Shown piece by piece: positions 47,366 through 58,729 of a stretch of 64,000 bases of DNA. Source of the stretch: Lactifluus volemus (taxonomy: Eukaryota > Basidiomycota > Agaricomycetes > Russulales > Russulaceae); the NCBI GenBank assembly GCA_022376515.1, contig WTXI01000010.1:930001-994000 (forward strand). Direction: 5' to 3'. The first letter of the stretch is position 1, and the number at the start of each line of letters is the position of its first letter. The position numbers were made by a program, and so were the translations under genes. Under the pieces are notes generated by a model. The model was not told the origin of the DNA. It saw only the letters and a list, made by a program, of their open reading frames with translations, and did no database searches.

Positions 47366-48181
47366 TTAATATAATAGATAGATGGTTGCGCCTGACAGTC
47401 TTAGTGTTCGAATTACTGTATCCTTTAAATCTTAGACCGTTTTTCACGAGATAAATTACATAATATGATTTTGGGGCGACACGGGGCCTCCCCCATCCAA
47501 GCAAGGTCTGTGGCGACAACGTCGACATTTCTAGTATTGTAAGGTCGGCATTGTCGAATTCGACCCTTTCGGCCGACATCGGGACGTCTCGGACATATTG
47601 GGTACTATTCCAGTTTTAGATTGTTCTTTCTTAGTTCCATAAGTAGTTACTGCCACTCATGTACTTAAGGACACGGAGTGTAGGGGAGAAATCCCCAGCA
47701 GAAAGCTTGGGTTGCTCCCAAGCAAATAGCTCATCCCTTTTATTTCCTTCTGGCATCTCACTGTCCCTCGAACTCGCCTGTACTCTGGTGAGTACTTTCA
47801 GTATTGATCGGTATAAAGACCAGGACTTTATTATTTGTACATTAACATACACACTCGAATATTTTTTGACACGGATTTGGTACAATACCCAACAGGAGTG
47901 GTTCAGCGTGGAAGATGTTGGTCCACGCCGGACCTTGTGTGAACTTGAATGGCTGGATCGCTCGTATTGCACCGACTATTGATAACGCTCAGGTATTCTA
48001 CGACCATTAGTGCTGAGCACCGCACTGTCACCACTCATCAAATGACTGAGATCGAACAAATCTAAAGATCGTGACAAAATGAGGAGCCCGTCGGAACACA
48101 TACAGCAGAACGGGCAAGTCGGAAAATCAGAGTTAGGTATATTTCTTACGTAACTTTTGATGGTTCCTGCAGTCACAGGCG

Positions 48182-48202
48182 ACCTTGCAAGCAAGGTAAC
48201 AT
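48182..48202 (-). repeat. Right 21-bp inverted repeat of the 3.4-kb insertion
   Basis: Perfect inverted match to 44828-44848; abuts sequence homologous to the unit 1 site at 37,305. Confidence 0.8.
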
Positions 48203-48475
48203 GTCGATCGGTACTGTATCCCACAGCCGGAACTTGAGTAGGTCCATGTCTGGACCCACGCTTGGCTGTCTAGGGAAGTCTTTGGTGTAGAATTTCCTCG
48301 AGTTGGACGAGGTAGCTCATTATTACAGTAAGCAGTATTAATCCTCATTCGTATACTGTACTAGCGCATCATTGCTGCTTGTTAACACCTTGCACTAGTG
48401 GTGCAAGATGATGACAAACATGGAAAGGTATGGGGACGAGGCTATTTGGTGAAGTGACTTACTCCGGCCTTGATC
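48203..48475. other. Remnant of unit 2 upstream DNA between two insertions
   Basis: 48,203-48,360 matches unit 1 at about 37,305-37,480 (shared ACGCTTGGCTGTCT.GGGAAGTC). The last seven bases (48469-48475, CTTGATC) are the target duplication of the following element. Confidence 0.7.
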
Positions 48476-48502
48476 CCCAGTCAAAAATCGATTGAAGTAA
48501 TT
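48476..48502 (+). repeat. Left 27-bp TIR of the outer element
   Basis: Exact reverse complement of 59513-59539. Confidence 0.88.
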
Positions 48503-48593
48503 TGATGGGAATTGATGAGAATTGTGTTTAATTTAAGTAAATTGGTTCGGATTGATCAGATTTGAATTCGATTCAAGTTAATTCAAAACAATT

Positions 48594-51082
48594 TTTTTTT
48601 TTTTTTTTTTTGAATTGGGGTTTAGAGTCCCCGCGTGTATTGCGACAAGACTAAGTTACTCTGTACAAGGTACTATCCTAATGGAGACACAAGTAAGGAA
48701 ACAGAAAGAAAAGAAGAGGGAAAATAGAAGAAGTGAAAATAGGAAGAGAGGGAAAGAGAGGAGAGCGTGGCCAAGGCCGGAATCATTCAAGGGGGTCTGG
48801 GCGGGGCGGGAGGGGCCGGAGGCCTTGTTGCGAGAGGAGCAGGAATTGTGCGAGACGTCTGCCCCCCGCTTCTGTGGAGAAGATATATTGTGAGGAGAGG
48901 CCTGTAATGGTGGAGGCACGGTGTTCCGAGTGGAGGCGGCAGTCAAAGAGGACGTGATTGATAGAGTAACGGTGGATGGGGGCCGGCGTGGGTGGGCCTG
49001 AGTGTAAAGGCGAGAGGATGGGTGTGAAGGGGACTTCGTTGCAGGGGCAGAAAGTATTGTCCCCTGCCAGCGGCCGGAACCGGTCACTGTAGTCCGCGAA
49101 GAAGGTGTGTTGGCTGAGAAGTTGGAGTCCCGACGTAAAGAGGTGTCTGTTTTTATGAGAGAGTAGCCCTCTCACAAAGGGTGGGGGTTGGTTCGATGGG
49201 GTGGCGGGGCACGCCTGCCAGGCTTTATGGCCTGGCGTGTGGGGGAGCTCGCCGGAGGCAAGTTCCCTCGCCCATAAGTGGAAGGCAAGATTAGAGGGGG
49301 GAACTGGGGGTGCGACGATTAGGGTCGGTTGTAGGTCGCAGAGGAGGCGATCGAGCTCCGAGGCCCCGGGGACACAAGCCCAAGTTTCCTTGAAGAGCCG
49401 TAGCTCTACGGCGCGCTCCGGGGAGGGTCCAAAAAAGAAGAAAGAGAGGACGTGAAGAAAGAAGCAAAAGAAAGAAAGGGGACTTAGTGGTAGTGTTATA
49501 AGGTAGGTAAGACCAGTTTGTTGGCAAGAAAATGTAGAGAAAGCCCCCCGAAGGGAGCGAGAGGAAAAATTGAGGCCCTGCGAAAGGGCCTTGAGGAGTG
49601 ACCATCTGTTATGGACTGACACGTGTTTGCTGACTCATACGATACATTTTCGGACTGCTGACCCATTTCTGATGACCCATTTCTGATGACTCCTTGCTTA
49701 TGCGAATGGACTGCCGATCGCTTTGTTTCAGATCGCCTACTTATTTTCTCACGATACAGCTTTGCACAGCACCGTACAGCCTCAAGCAACAGCCACATGC
49801 ACAGGATGACTCGCTGATTCCTGAAACATGTTTCAAACCCTGAAAGCTGTACGAAGGTCACAGCCCCTACGGCTGTGTACATAGCCGCGTTCCTTCTCTA
49901 TATAAACCCTGTACTTTCTGCCCTAGAGACCTTAAGTCTCAGTTTTGTTTCGCATCCAAGTCTTCTATCTATTAGAACCTTGCTTGCCCGGAAGCATTAG
50001 ACCTGAGAGAACCCTTTTGACATCACGTTCTTCGACTTCTTGACACTTTGGTCTTATCCCTAAGCCCAAAGCCCTTGACCTCTGAAACGCTCTTGACTTA
50101 GTCGTTTACTAAGTCTCATCTTATCGAACCCTTGATCTTGACTTGCACGTCTTGCAAGTCTCGCTCTTGACTTCACGAACGATCGTACACTTTGTACAAA
50201 GGTCCCACTTGGAACCTTAACACCATCTACGGTCCATGTCCACCAACACCCCCGACTGCAGCAACCTCTCCCCACTGTACAGTAAGAAGGCATGTCCATA
50301 AGAGTCAGGGGTGGGTATGGGAAGGGATCGAACGTAAAGACTATGAACAAGAGGGGGGGGTTTTGTGATGAGGGAACGGGTAAAGGAGTGAGCCTCCTTG
50401 GAGGAGGAGGTGTAGGAAGTGAAGCCTGGGTGTGACCATACGGACAGGTAAGGGGGGGAAGGGTAAGAGAAGGGAAAAGGAGCGGGGGTTCTGGACTTAA
50501 CAAGGGACCAAAGGTTCGTAAGGGGTAAGAAGGTGGAGTGCCACCGGGAAATGGGGTTCGCCCAGACCGACGTGATTAATGGGGAAGACGGGGGGAGTAG
50601 TGAGAGACGTGTAATGTACTGGGACTGGAGTTTGAGAAGGGTATAACGTATAGGGGAATACCTAGTAAGTGATGTAGTGGAGACGTAGGTGTGGTGCGGA
50701 AAGCCCCACTGAGGCGTCGGCAGGCTTGGTTCTGTGCCACTTGAAGTGGTTGAACCAGCCTTTCTGTCGGACATCAGTGAACCAAATGGGGGAACCGTAC
50801 GTGAGGATAGGAAGTATTACCGCCAGGTAGACTTTGCGCCAGTTGGCAAAGTCGAGCCACGAATGGAATTACCTAGGACCCCCAGAGCCGCAAGGGAGGA
50901 GCGGGCTCGGGAGGCCATGATAGCAACGTGTTCTTTCCACGACAGCGTGGGATTGAAGAAAATACCGAGGTAGCGGACCACCTTGGAAGATTTGATGGAG
51001 TACTCACCGTTGGAGGGATCCCGGAGAGCGAGGCGAGTTAAATGAGGGCCAAAATGGCGTTCGACATGGCGGGTGCGGAAGA
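48594..51082 (-). mobile_element. 5'-truncated LINE (non-LTR) retrotransposon
   Basis: Minus-oriented. The 3' end is a 20-nt poly(A) tail, seen as T at 48592-48611. The target duplication TTAATTCAAAACAATT occurs at 48578-48593 and 51083-51098. Coding remnants are the end of a reverse transcriptase (VVRYLGIFFNPTLSWKEHV at about 50,960-51,010) and a C-terminal part ending in a Cys/His-rich motif (CPCNEV...HVLFDC at about 48,950-49,060), typical of fungal non-LTR ORF2. The frame shifts between pieces. It is interrupted by a solo LTR. Confidence 0.85.
49607..50222. mobile_element. Solo LTR, 616 bp, inside the LINE
   Basis: Starts TGTTA and ends TAACA, flanked by the 5-bp duplication CCATC (49602-49606 and 50223-50227). 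It contains a TATATAAA box at about 49,902. Removing it and one CCATC rejoins the LINE reading frame (..VDMDRRW and SLLKALSQG..). No internal retroelement genes are present, so it is the product of LTR-LTR recombination. Confidence 0.85.
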
Positions 51083-51098
51083 TTAATTCAAAACAATT

Positions 51099-51825
51099 GA
51101 TAAGATTTGAATACTGATTTAAGTAAATTGATAACAATTGAATAATATTGATCAGCTTATGTGAGATCTATTTTTCGATCTAAGCACCTGATTAGAATTG
51201 ATTAGAATTGAATATAATGTATCCCCGTCTGTGCACTGAGTTCCTTAAATGGGCTCATTTAACAGACTCTGAGCGTCATTGCGACTTGCCAATTTTTCGT
51301 GAACAAGGTACTACTATTTGTAGTTGTTTGTCTATAGACTTGGGATTTTGCTTCGACGCATGATGCATATATTCTGCTTCCTTCCCTCCCTCTCTAAGTG
51401 TCGTCCTCTGGTGCCATGTCCTCTGACTTGTTTGAGCCATTTGACTGAGCAGGTGCGTGTCTATTCATCGTTGTTCTGTGGCAACCAGTTGACCCAAACA
51501 CAACACCTTTCCACTACTTGCCCATGTTTTTTTTTTTCGCTGGCTTGGTGATATTTTCTCTAAGCTGCACACTCATGTAATGCTCAAGTGTTTTCTAAGG
51601 ACTTGTGCTACGATGCCCTTATCCCTGTTGTTTCTGAACCCGCCATCCTGAGGTTTCGCTCCAGGCACCACAGGTTTCCCGCCATCCAGACTTTTCTGGA
51701 AACATTTGTCCACCACACCAAAGATATCCCCCTCAGCGGGCTTCAGTGGCCTGTCACTTTTACTCTCCATGTCTCCCGTGCATCTGTTCTACTATTCTGC
51801 GCTTCATTCAAACCTCAAACTTGCA
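51099..51825 (+). other. Outer-element core with unidentified coding-like segment
   Basis: AT-rich subterminal DNA to about 51,230, then unclassified sequence. At 51,590-51,790 one frame reads KDLCYDALIPVVSEPAILRF and onward for over 60 codons, which looks protein-like, but I do not recognise the family. It may be another captured fragment. Confidence 0.4.
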
Positions 51826-52700
51826 GGAGGTCGACACTAAAATAAGCTGCGCAGACTGTCTAGTGCTCGCTAAACTTGCAGGGCAGGCTGAGCGATGGGA
51901 TGGTACGTCTCGCTACTACAAGCTTTCTTGTTCCTTTAAACTTTCCTCCTTACTCAAAAAACCATTTCGTCAAAAAAAAGATGTCATCAAGCAATTGAAA
52001 TCCATCATTTCCTATTCCGACGGGCACCTCACTATGGAAGAACGAAACTTGTTGTCTATCGCGTACAAGCATGTTATGGGCACTCTGCTCACGAGCTGGC
52101 GAAACATCGAAGGTATCGAGAAGCAGGAGACGGTCAACGGGTGCGTGACCCAGCGCAAGCAGGCACTCATCCGGCACCAACGTGAAAAGATTGAAAATGA
52201 ACTGGCAGATGCCTGCCGGGATCTTCTAAATTTGCTCGACCGGTCCTTGGTGCCCGTGGTGGAGCCTGGCGAGGAGCGTGTCTTTAACTACAAAATGCAC
52301 GTTTGATACCATTTTGCTTTGTTCATTCTGAGCCGTTTGTTGAGCTGAAATGGGTTATATAGGCAAGGAGACTATTTGCAGAGTTCGCCCGACGTCAAGA
52401 CCGAGAACGATCTCCACAACTAGCATTAGAGCGCACAAGGCTTTATATAAGCACGCCTTTAACACGCTGCCACCGTGGCATCCAACGCGTCTCGGCGTTG
52501 CACTCAACTTTTTTGTCCACTTCCATGACGTCCACGGGAGTCCAGACCGGGCATGCCATCTCACGAATCATGCTTTCGATGAGGTGGTCGGCGCTATGCA
52601 TGCGACACCAGAGCATACATTCCGCGATTCCTTAATGATTTTGCAATTTCTGAGAGATGATATCATCTTATGGTCCGCGGAGATGTTGCAGGATGGTGCG
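51826..52700 (+). pseudogene. BMH: 14-3-3 protein gene remnant carried by the outer element
   Basis: Nearly the whole 14-3-3 fold is recognisable. The N-terminal helix is LVLAKLAGQAERWD, with an intron 51903-51980 then DVIKQLKSIISYSDG. Signature 1 is RNLLSIAYKHV, followed by SWRNIEGIE, REKIENELADACRDLLNLLD and GEERVFNYKM. After an intron come LFAEFARRQDRE, a frame change, TRLGVALNFFVHFHDV, SPDRACHLTNHAF and a signature-2 relic (FRDSLMILQFLRDD). The phosphopeptide-pocket residues are partly altered. A frameshift at about 52,430-52,445 and lack of a clear start codon mark it as a pseudogene. 14-3-3 proteins bind phosphoserine clients in signalling. The fragment keeps introns. Confidence 0.82.
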
Positions 52701-52882
52701 TACCAATACCTCTAATGCCGGAGACCCATTGAAACAAGTCATTCTCCAGAAGGACGCTTCACGCGGATCTACAACTTCTGGCCTGAGAAGGTGGACAAGT
52801 GCGGTGAGGACGGTTCTGTGAAGCCGAGATCCACACTACTGGCCATAGCATGCTTTCATATGGACGTTTCGGAGGGTGCACC
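52701..52882 (+). other. Outer-element core, coding-like remnant interrupted by the hAT
   Basis: The frame RIYNFWPEKVDKCGEDGSVK continues to SEGA at the hAT insertion point and resumes after the hAT (58,882 on) as PERVARE. Exact continuation across the removed hAT supports the target-site reading. The family is not recognised. The last eight bases (52875-52882, GGTGCACC) are the hAT target duplication. Confidence 0.5.
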
Positions 52883-53025
52883 TAGGGATCAGCATGGGTA
52901 TGGGTAACCCATGTGGGTTATGGGTTGGGTTGTGCTTGGGTATGGGTGTGGGTAGACTCGGGCCGACCCGTAGCCGGGTTAAGCCCGGGTCACCACCCAT
53001 GTCACTACCCATGCCGCTTATTTCA
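52883..53025. repeat. Left TIR and GGGT-rich subterminal repeats of the hAT
   Basis: After the TIR there is a dense run of TGGGTATGGGT / ACCCAT-type units in both orientations to about 53,020. The same type of array is present next to the right end (58,730-58,873). Such arrays bind transposase in hAT elements. Confidence 0.75.
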
Positions 53026-53535
53026 GCTTTGCAGATCTTGCTACCAACATGTTCTGAGTTTAGACACATTAAATAAAGTATCTGTATATATCCCTGTGGT
53101 ATCATATTTTTGCCTTTTATTTTCTCGCTGAGACCTTATGCCAGAGCTGCGGCCCATGTCCTGCAGCGGCACCACATGCCAATTTGGGCTTACTAACGGT
53201 GACCGCACTTCGCGGCCCTCACTGGAGGTTTGAATCAAATTCCGAGTTAACAAATTATAACCTGTAAACTAGCAACAGTTCCAACACTGAGTCACTTATA
53301 GAGACAGCTCTCCTGATGTTCCCCTTCACCCGAGTCTCCGCTCTCCCGTAAGTCCTTCCAGCCCATTTGCATACATCACACACGGCGCGCGGCACACGTC
53401 CAATTGGAGATCGAAGCTAGAAAGTGTCACGGACCTTCAAAATAACCTTTTCGCAGTTCCTGCTAACCTCGTTGGTACAGGGGGAACACTCAGAAAGGGT
53501 GGCCTAGACTGAGGTAGACTTGACTTACCTCCGTC

Positions 53536-56500
53536 ATGGTCTCCAAAAAAAAGGAAAGTGTTTCTACCCACAGCAAGGCCTCTACTCCTGCTACTCCCAC
53601 TTCTGTATCCCCCTCGCTCCCATCCTCCGAAAAAGCGGCCAAGAGTACGACATCAACAAAGCGGAAGGCTCGAAAAAGTCTCAGCCGCAAATGTCACGCT
53701 CGGAATAAAAAAAGGAGCATACCTGACGAGACTTCGTCCGATAGCTCCGAGGACTCCAGCTCCTCAGATGAGGTCATTGAGATTACCAAGACCAGGGCCT
53801 TGAAGACGCAAAAGGGTTCCAACAGCGTGACTAGGGATGAAGATGACAAAAAGGAACTCCGTCAGTATCTAATGTAACATCACAAAATTAGGTTACTCAC
53901 AGATAAGGACAGAAAAACTGATGTCCATATGGAAATCTCCAACATACTCCTTCTATGAACCAATCCCGTGCATCGAATATATCAGCGGTCGCAAGGTACA
54001 TACCTTTAAATGTGCACGTGCCGGATGCAAATACGAATGCCGCCGCTATCAAGATTCCGAATCAGATCGTTCATCTACCGGAAATCTCTCGCGTCACGCA
54101 AAGTCCTGCTGGGGGGAGGAGGCATATCAAATGGCAATCCAATGTGGATCCATCAGCAAGGCAAGGAAAGACGTCCTGGAGCCGTTCAACCTCTCGGGAA
54201 CAATTACGGCGTCATTCATGAAGATGGGGAAAGGGAAACCCGCTTACATGGCACGCAATCACACTAAGATGGAAATCAAGTAAGTCAAAATTTACGAGGC
54301 AAGATAATAGGCTTACGTGACACAAAATAGGGCCGAGATAGTACGTTGGGTGTCGGAGAGTGCTCGTCCCTTCCAAGTAGTTGAGGATCGAGGATTTAAG
54401 GTATTGATGAAGACCGGGCGCCCTGAGTTATACATCCCGTCCGCTTCTACTGTCACGCGTGACGTGAAATTGATATTCGCGCGCACACGCACCAGGATTG
54501 TGGGCCTACTCCAAGTAGGTTAGATCTACAAAATGGGAAGATATTTGATTAAACGCACCGTTACAGAATTACGAAGGACGACTTAACTTTGCCACAGATG
54601 CATGGACATCACCTAACCATCATGCCTATGTTGCAGTGACAGTTCACTTGGAATTGAATGGTGCCATGGCTTCCCTTGTACTTGATATTATTGAGGTTCC
54701 AGAGGCAAGTTGAATTACCTGGAAAGGCCGCATTGATTGACATCGAAAATAGTCACATACCGGCTCGAATTTGGCAGCCGCGGTCGAAAAAATCCTGCGT
54801 GACTTCGGCATTGATCGAAAAGTAAGTCAACACCTAATGAAAGAGAGTTGATAACGCTTACCTGGGCTCAAGATCCTGTCCATAACATGTGATAATGCCT
54901 CAAATAATGACACAATGGTTGAGGAAATGCAGAAGCGTATGCCCTCATTCCACAAGGTCAATCGGACACGCTGCTTTCTTCACATTTTAAACCTTGTTGC
55001 AAAGTCACTACTAAAGATGTTTGAGCTTCCAGAAAGAAAGTCCGAGGACTTAACCGATTGTGAACGCGAAGTACTTGGTGACCTTATAGAGCTCGCGGAA
55101 GGGACCATCGCAGAGGAGGCGTTGACTCAGAAAGAAAGGGATCGGAACCTCGGACTTGAAGGGGATGAGGTGGATGACGACGACAATACTGAAGAATGGG
55201 TCGATAAGGTTGACATGGCACCAGGCGAAGTCAAGGAGCTTCAAGAAAAAGTTGTTCCCATCACCCGCGTGCTCGTCAAGGTAAGTTATTTGACAACATA
55301 CCGTAGCACCTTCTGAAATTTTCCCCAAGCTCCGCAAGCTGGCTTTTAAAATTGTCCATTCGACGACGAAACTTCTGCCGGCTTGGAAAGCGGTGCTTGA
55401 GAACCTCAACTTGAAAATTCACATCATGCCGCGGGATGTTAAAACACGGTGGAACTCAACATATGACATGATGAGCTTTGCTATTGAGTATAAAGTGGCA
55501 TTGAAGGAGCTTACCTCAGATCGGAGCAATGGACTGCGCGAGTTTGAGCTCGATGAGTCGGAGTGGGTGTTGGCAGAAGACGTAATGAAAGTCCTCAAGG
55601 CAAGTTCTCGCCGAGTTCATCCGACGGATACGCCACTGAACTTTTTTTTTCAACCCACGTTCCCTTGATTGTCGGCCTCCAATGGTCGAACCCTCCTTTT
55701 GCCCATGATCCTTCTCGCCCTTGTTCCTCAGTATCTGAAAGATGGTACCTTATTCTTCTCGCGCGCCTCACCGAACCTCCAGAAGGTTATCCCTGCCATG
55801 GACAAAATTGATGAATATTTCACCACTCGTCTTAAGGATGAGTCACTCAATGTTGCTATACGTGCTGCCATTATCTCTGCCAAGTCAACCCTCAACAAGT
55901 ACTATGCGCTCACAGATGACACGGAGGTGTATCGAATTGCAATGGGTGAGTTACCAAGCTTTTTATCAATCCCTATCCCACTCATTTTCCTTATCAGTCC
56001 TGGATCCCCGTTACAAGCTTCGCTACTTTAAGAAGGCAGGCTGGGATGACGAATGGATTCAGACCTCAAGGGAGTTGGTCCAGGAAGGGCTCGCGCGCTC
56101 GTACTGGCACTTCTTGCCACTTCCTAATGATAGTAGCGATATCTCAGGTGGAGAGGAAGCCAACACAAACAATTCAGCTAGCCGCATTTCCCAGAATGTC
56201 AAGGTGAGTGAAACCCTTTATTTATCAATTATTCTTACTTTCAGGTATAACAGGACAAGGTCAATGTCTTCGACCAAGACCCTGCCGCGACGTCATCCGA
56301 TGAATCGGCATCTACATTAGATCAAGAACTCGAACAATACCTCAGTACAAAGCCTGATAAAAATATTGCAGATCCCATTCGCTGGTGGCTGGAGAAGCGA
56401 GAGTCCTACCGATCCTATCCGCGTCTCTCGCGGATGGCAATCGATTACCTTACTATTCCTGGTGTGTGGTACCTCTTTTGACTTTCAACGGCTTATCACA

Positions 56501-56738
56501 TCCTACAGGTACCTCAGTTGATGTTGAACGCTTGTTCAGCCGTGGCCGACTTGTCCTTTCGCATACACGGGGCCGACTCAGCGTAACGTCCACACGCGCG
56601 CTTCTGTGCCTTGGTTCATGGAGTTTACTGGGTCTCATTCGGAATGAGGACCTTGAAGAGGTTGGGAACCTTGATGAAATTGATGGTAGGATTGAACTAG
56701 AGCGCGTTTCAAACATTTTACAAGGACTAGACATATAG
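53536..56738 (+). CDS. hAT transposase with BED zinc finger and dimerisation domain (11 exons, 872 aa)
   Basis: Exons 53536-53860, 53913-54279, 54331-54514, 54567-54704, 54753-54821, 54873-55280, 55330-55599, 55732-55945, 55998-56203, 56254-56461 and 56509-56738 total 2,619 nt with the frame closed, so the gene appears intact. The basic Ser/Lys-rich N-terminus is followed by a BED-type finger (FKCARAGCKYECRRY...GNLSRHAKSCW). The RNase-H-like catalytic core includes NFATDAWTSPNHHAYVAVTV (first Asp), ITCDNASNN (second Asp) and RCFLHILNLVAK. The C-terminal hAT dimerisation region has DPIRWWLEKRESY, GTSVDVERLFSRGR with the conserved Glu, and LLCLGSW. Two introns (after 54704 and 55599) use GC donors, (G)AG|GCAAGT. 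It likely catalyses movement of this element and related non-autonomous copies. Confidence 0.92.
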
Positions 56739-56889
56739 ACTTTGTCTTTCCCGAGCACCTTCACACTCGTTACGTTCTCCGTATACCCTGTTGATCCCCT
56801 TGCATTCATTACGTTATCTGGATCTGCCTCTTCACATTCGTTACCGTCTTCCGTATACATGTTGGTTTACTATCAGAAGAACAATTTGT

Positions 56890-57855
56890 CTTGACTGAAT
56901 AGGTGCGAGCGGGCCTGAGCGGCAGCAGTGGTAGTGGCGCTGCCCAAGCAACGGTAGCGGCAGTGGCGCCGCATGATTTTTTTTTTGTTCTTCTCCATCC
57001 ATTCTTTCACTCACTTTGCAACTTCCCCCTTCAGCTTGCATCGCTTGCCCACTCTCACCACTCTCTTTGGCATTTCTGCAATATTCTAGATCACCAGCCA
57101 GCTGGGGCCCTGACGCCCCATTCACCCTATCATGCACGGCACATGTCTCGTTGGCCCTTGGCCCCTTCAAATTTCGAACCTTTCTTTGCTGGCACTTCAA
57201 TCTACTACCCCTCTACGATGCAACACAGATGCAGAGACGGCGCCAGGAACAGACAAATTCAGTAGCGGGCCCCTCTGTCCCTCTCTGTCGCCATCTCTGT
57301 CGTGGCCTCTGCTGTCACCACCGCTCCCCGTCTGGCACTGCCACATGTCTCCACGTCCCCACCACCTTCTTGCCACCGCGACTGTGTTGCCTCCTGTGTG
57401 CATTGTCGCCCCAACGCATCCCACTGCTGCCTCCTCCGCCTCCTCTCCTCCTGTGCCTCTACCTCCGCCGCGTCCTCCTGTGCCTCCTGTGCCGCCTTCT
57501 GCTTTTGGCTCCTCCGCATCACGCGCCTCCTGGACAGGGCAGTCCACAGCGTCACGCTGCCTATACCGACACCTTCTGCACCCCCTCCCTGGTACGTTGT
57601 CACGCTGCTTTCCCCGCCCCAACGCGTCCTAACTCCTATCCTTATTTTTTTTCACCTCCGCCTCCGCTGCCTCTTCCTGCACCGCCACCTCCCTGCCTGC
57701 ACCACCTCCTCCTGCATCTCCCGTGCGTCCTGCATCTCTCGCACTTGCCATGCCTCCCATCCTACGCCTCCTGCGCCTCCCGCGCATTTTCCACCTCCCG
57801 CACATTTTCAACCTCCCGCACCGCCACCACCACCGCCACCTCCCTGTGGCCCTAT
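56890..57855. repeat. Pyrimidine-rich low-complexity region in the hAT
   Basis: Long CCT/CTGC/CACCTCC-type runs (cryptic simple repeat, GC-rich, strong strand asymmetry), ending at the NIC96 fragment. Open frames on both strands here encode Pro/Ser/Cys-rich (plus) or Arg/Gly/Glu-rich (minus) products with no domain; not called as genes. Confidence 0.65.
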
Positions 57856-57856
57856 C

Positions 57857-58390
57857 CTTGCCACAGCTTGTGTGTTATTACTTGCTAATGCCGGTCCTGC
57901 GTGGGATGAACTTGTTGGCAGTTTTCGTGCAGATGGAATGCGCTTTGTAGGTCCTTTTTCTTTGTGTAGTTTTGCATAAGTTGCTTACTGGATGCAGACA
58001 GGTGTCATCGAGCAAGTGACACCACTACTTAAGCTCAGTGATACCCATGAACTCAATGCAGAGATTTTTGTCCTTGCGGCGCGGCAGGTGGAGGAAAGCG
58101 ACCTCGTCCTCCAGGCCATAAAGCTTTACAATCTCGTGGGAGAGTATACTACTGTCATTAACAGCCTTGCCGTGGCTTTTGGCACAACGTTGGCCGCACC
58201 CGTTGGCCGCACCCAGTGGTGGTGGAGAGTGCGCACGTTCGCTTGAAACAGCCGCCAGTGACATAATCCGACACTATGAGCGGATGGGTCGTGCTCCAGG
58301 ACGTGCTAGAGATGCTGTTATGAAGCTGTTGCGTGTGAGGGAGGCACTTGATGCTAAGGCCGAGGGGAGGCTTGATCGAGCGTTTGAGGT
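57857..58390 (+). pseudogene. NIC96: Captured fragment of nucleoporin NIC96 (Nup93 family)
   Basis: C-terminal alpha-solenoid part of Nic96, a scaffold nucleoporin of the inner ring. Exon 1 ends SFRADGMRF at about 57,948; a 53-nt-class intron follows; exon 2 reads TGVIEQVTPLLKLSDTHELN and onward, then IKLYNLVGEYTTVINSLA, then SDIIRHYERMGRA and MKLLRVREALDAK. A perfect 13-bp tandem duplication (58189-58201 and 58202-58214, GTTGGCCGCACCC) shifts the frame by one; downstream NIC96 sequence resumes in the new frame. It lies wholly inside the hAT, downstream of the transposase. It keeps an intron, so capture was from genomic DNA. It covers only a small part of the full gene and is not functional. 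Confidence 0.82.
58189..58214. repeat. 13-bp tandem duplication breaking the NIC96 fragment
   Basis: Two adjacent identical copies of GTTGGCCGCACCC. Thirteen is not a multiple of three, so this accounts for the frame change inside the NIC96 homology. Confidence 0.92.
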
Positions 58391-58729
58391 GAGCGGACGA
58401 GGCGAAGATCAATCGGTGTGCAGAGGGATTTAAGGACTTCCATGAGGAACTTACATACATACCTTCCACTTGCAATAGATTGTATTGCTGGTATAACTTA
58501 GGGGGTGTGGAAAAAAAAGAAAAGGAAATTTCTTTATTTGTGTGGCCCAAGTCGACTAAGAGCCGCGAAGTTGCGGCGGAAAAGGTTGTGGCTTACCAAG
58601 CCGAGGCACAGCAACACTAAGAATACATGTGTTTATCCATCAATGAAAGTCACTGCTAGGCAGTCTGAGTGAACCTTTGAGTGATTTATTAATTAAGATT
58701 TTTGACTTGTACATATTCACAATTCAAGT

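Larger units (their letters stand above)
44763..48202. mobile_element. 3.4-kb inverted-repeat insertion carrying a TFIIS fragment
   Basis: Unit 1 reads ..CCAACCAGAGACACGTCGATCGG.. without a break at 37,290-37,315; in unit 2 the two halves are separated by this DNA. The 21-bp sequence ATGTTACCTTGCTTGCAAGGT (44828-44848) is perfectly inverted at 48182-48202. A further inverted match links 44,763-44,800 with 47,497-47,535 (ACGTTGTCG..CCTTGCTTG), suggesting two nested or composite elements. No transposase is present, so it is non-autonomous. The target duplication is unclear (perhaps 2 bp). Confidence 0.65.

Noticed and set aside
49496..49882. Minus-strand open frame crossing from LINE into other sequence
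   Set aside because: It spans the border of the solo LTR (49607-50222), so it is an artefact of insertion.
57197..57811. Arg/Gly/Glu-rich minus-strand frames and Pro/Ser/Cys-rich plus-strand frames
   Set aside because: Both come from the same low-complexity pyrimidine-rich tract inside the hAT; no conserved motifs.
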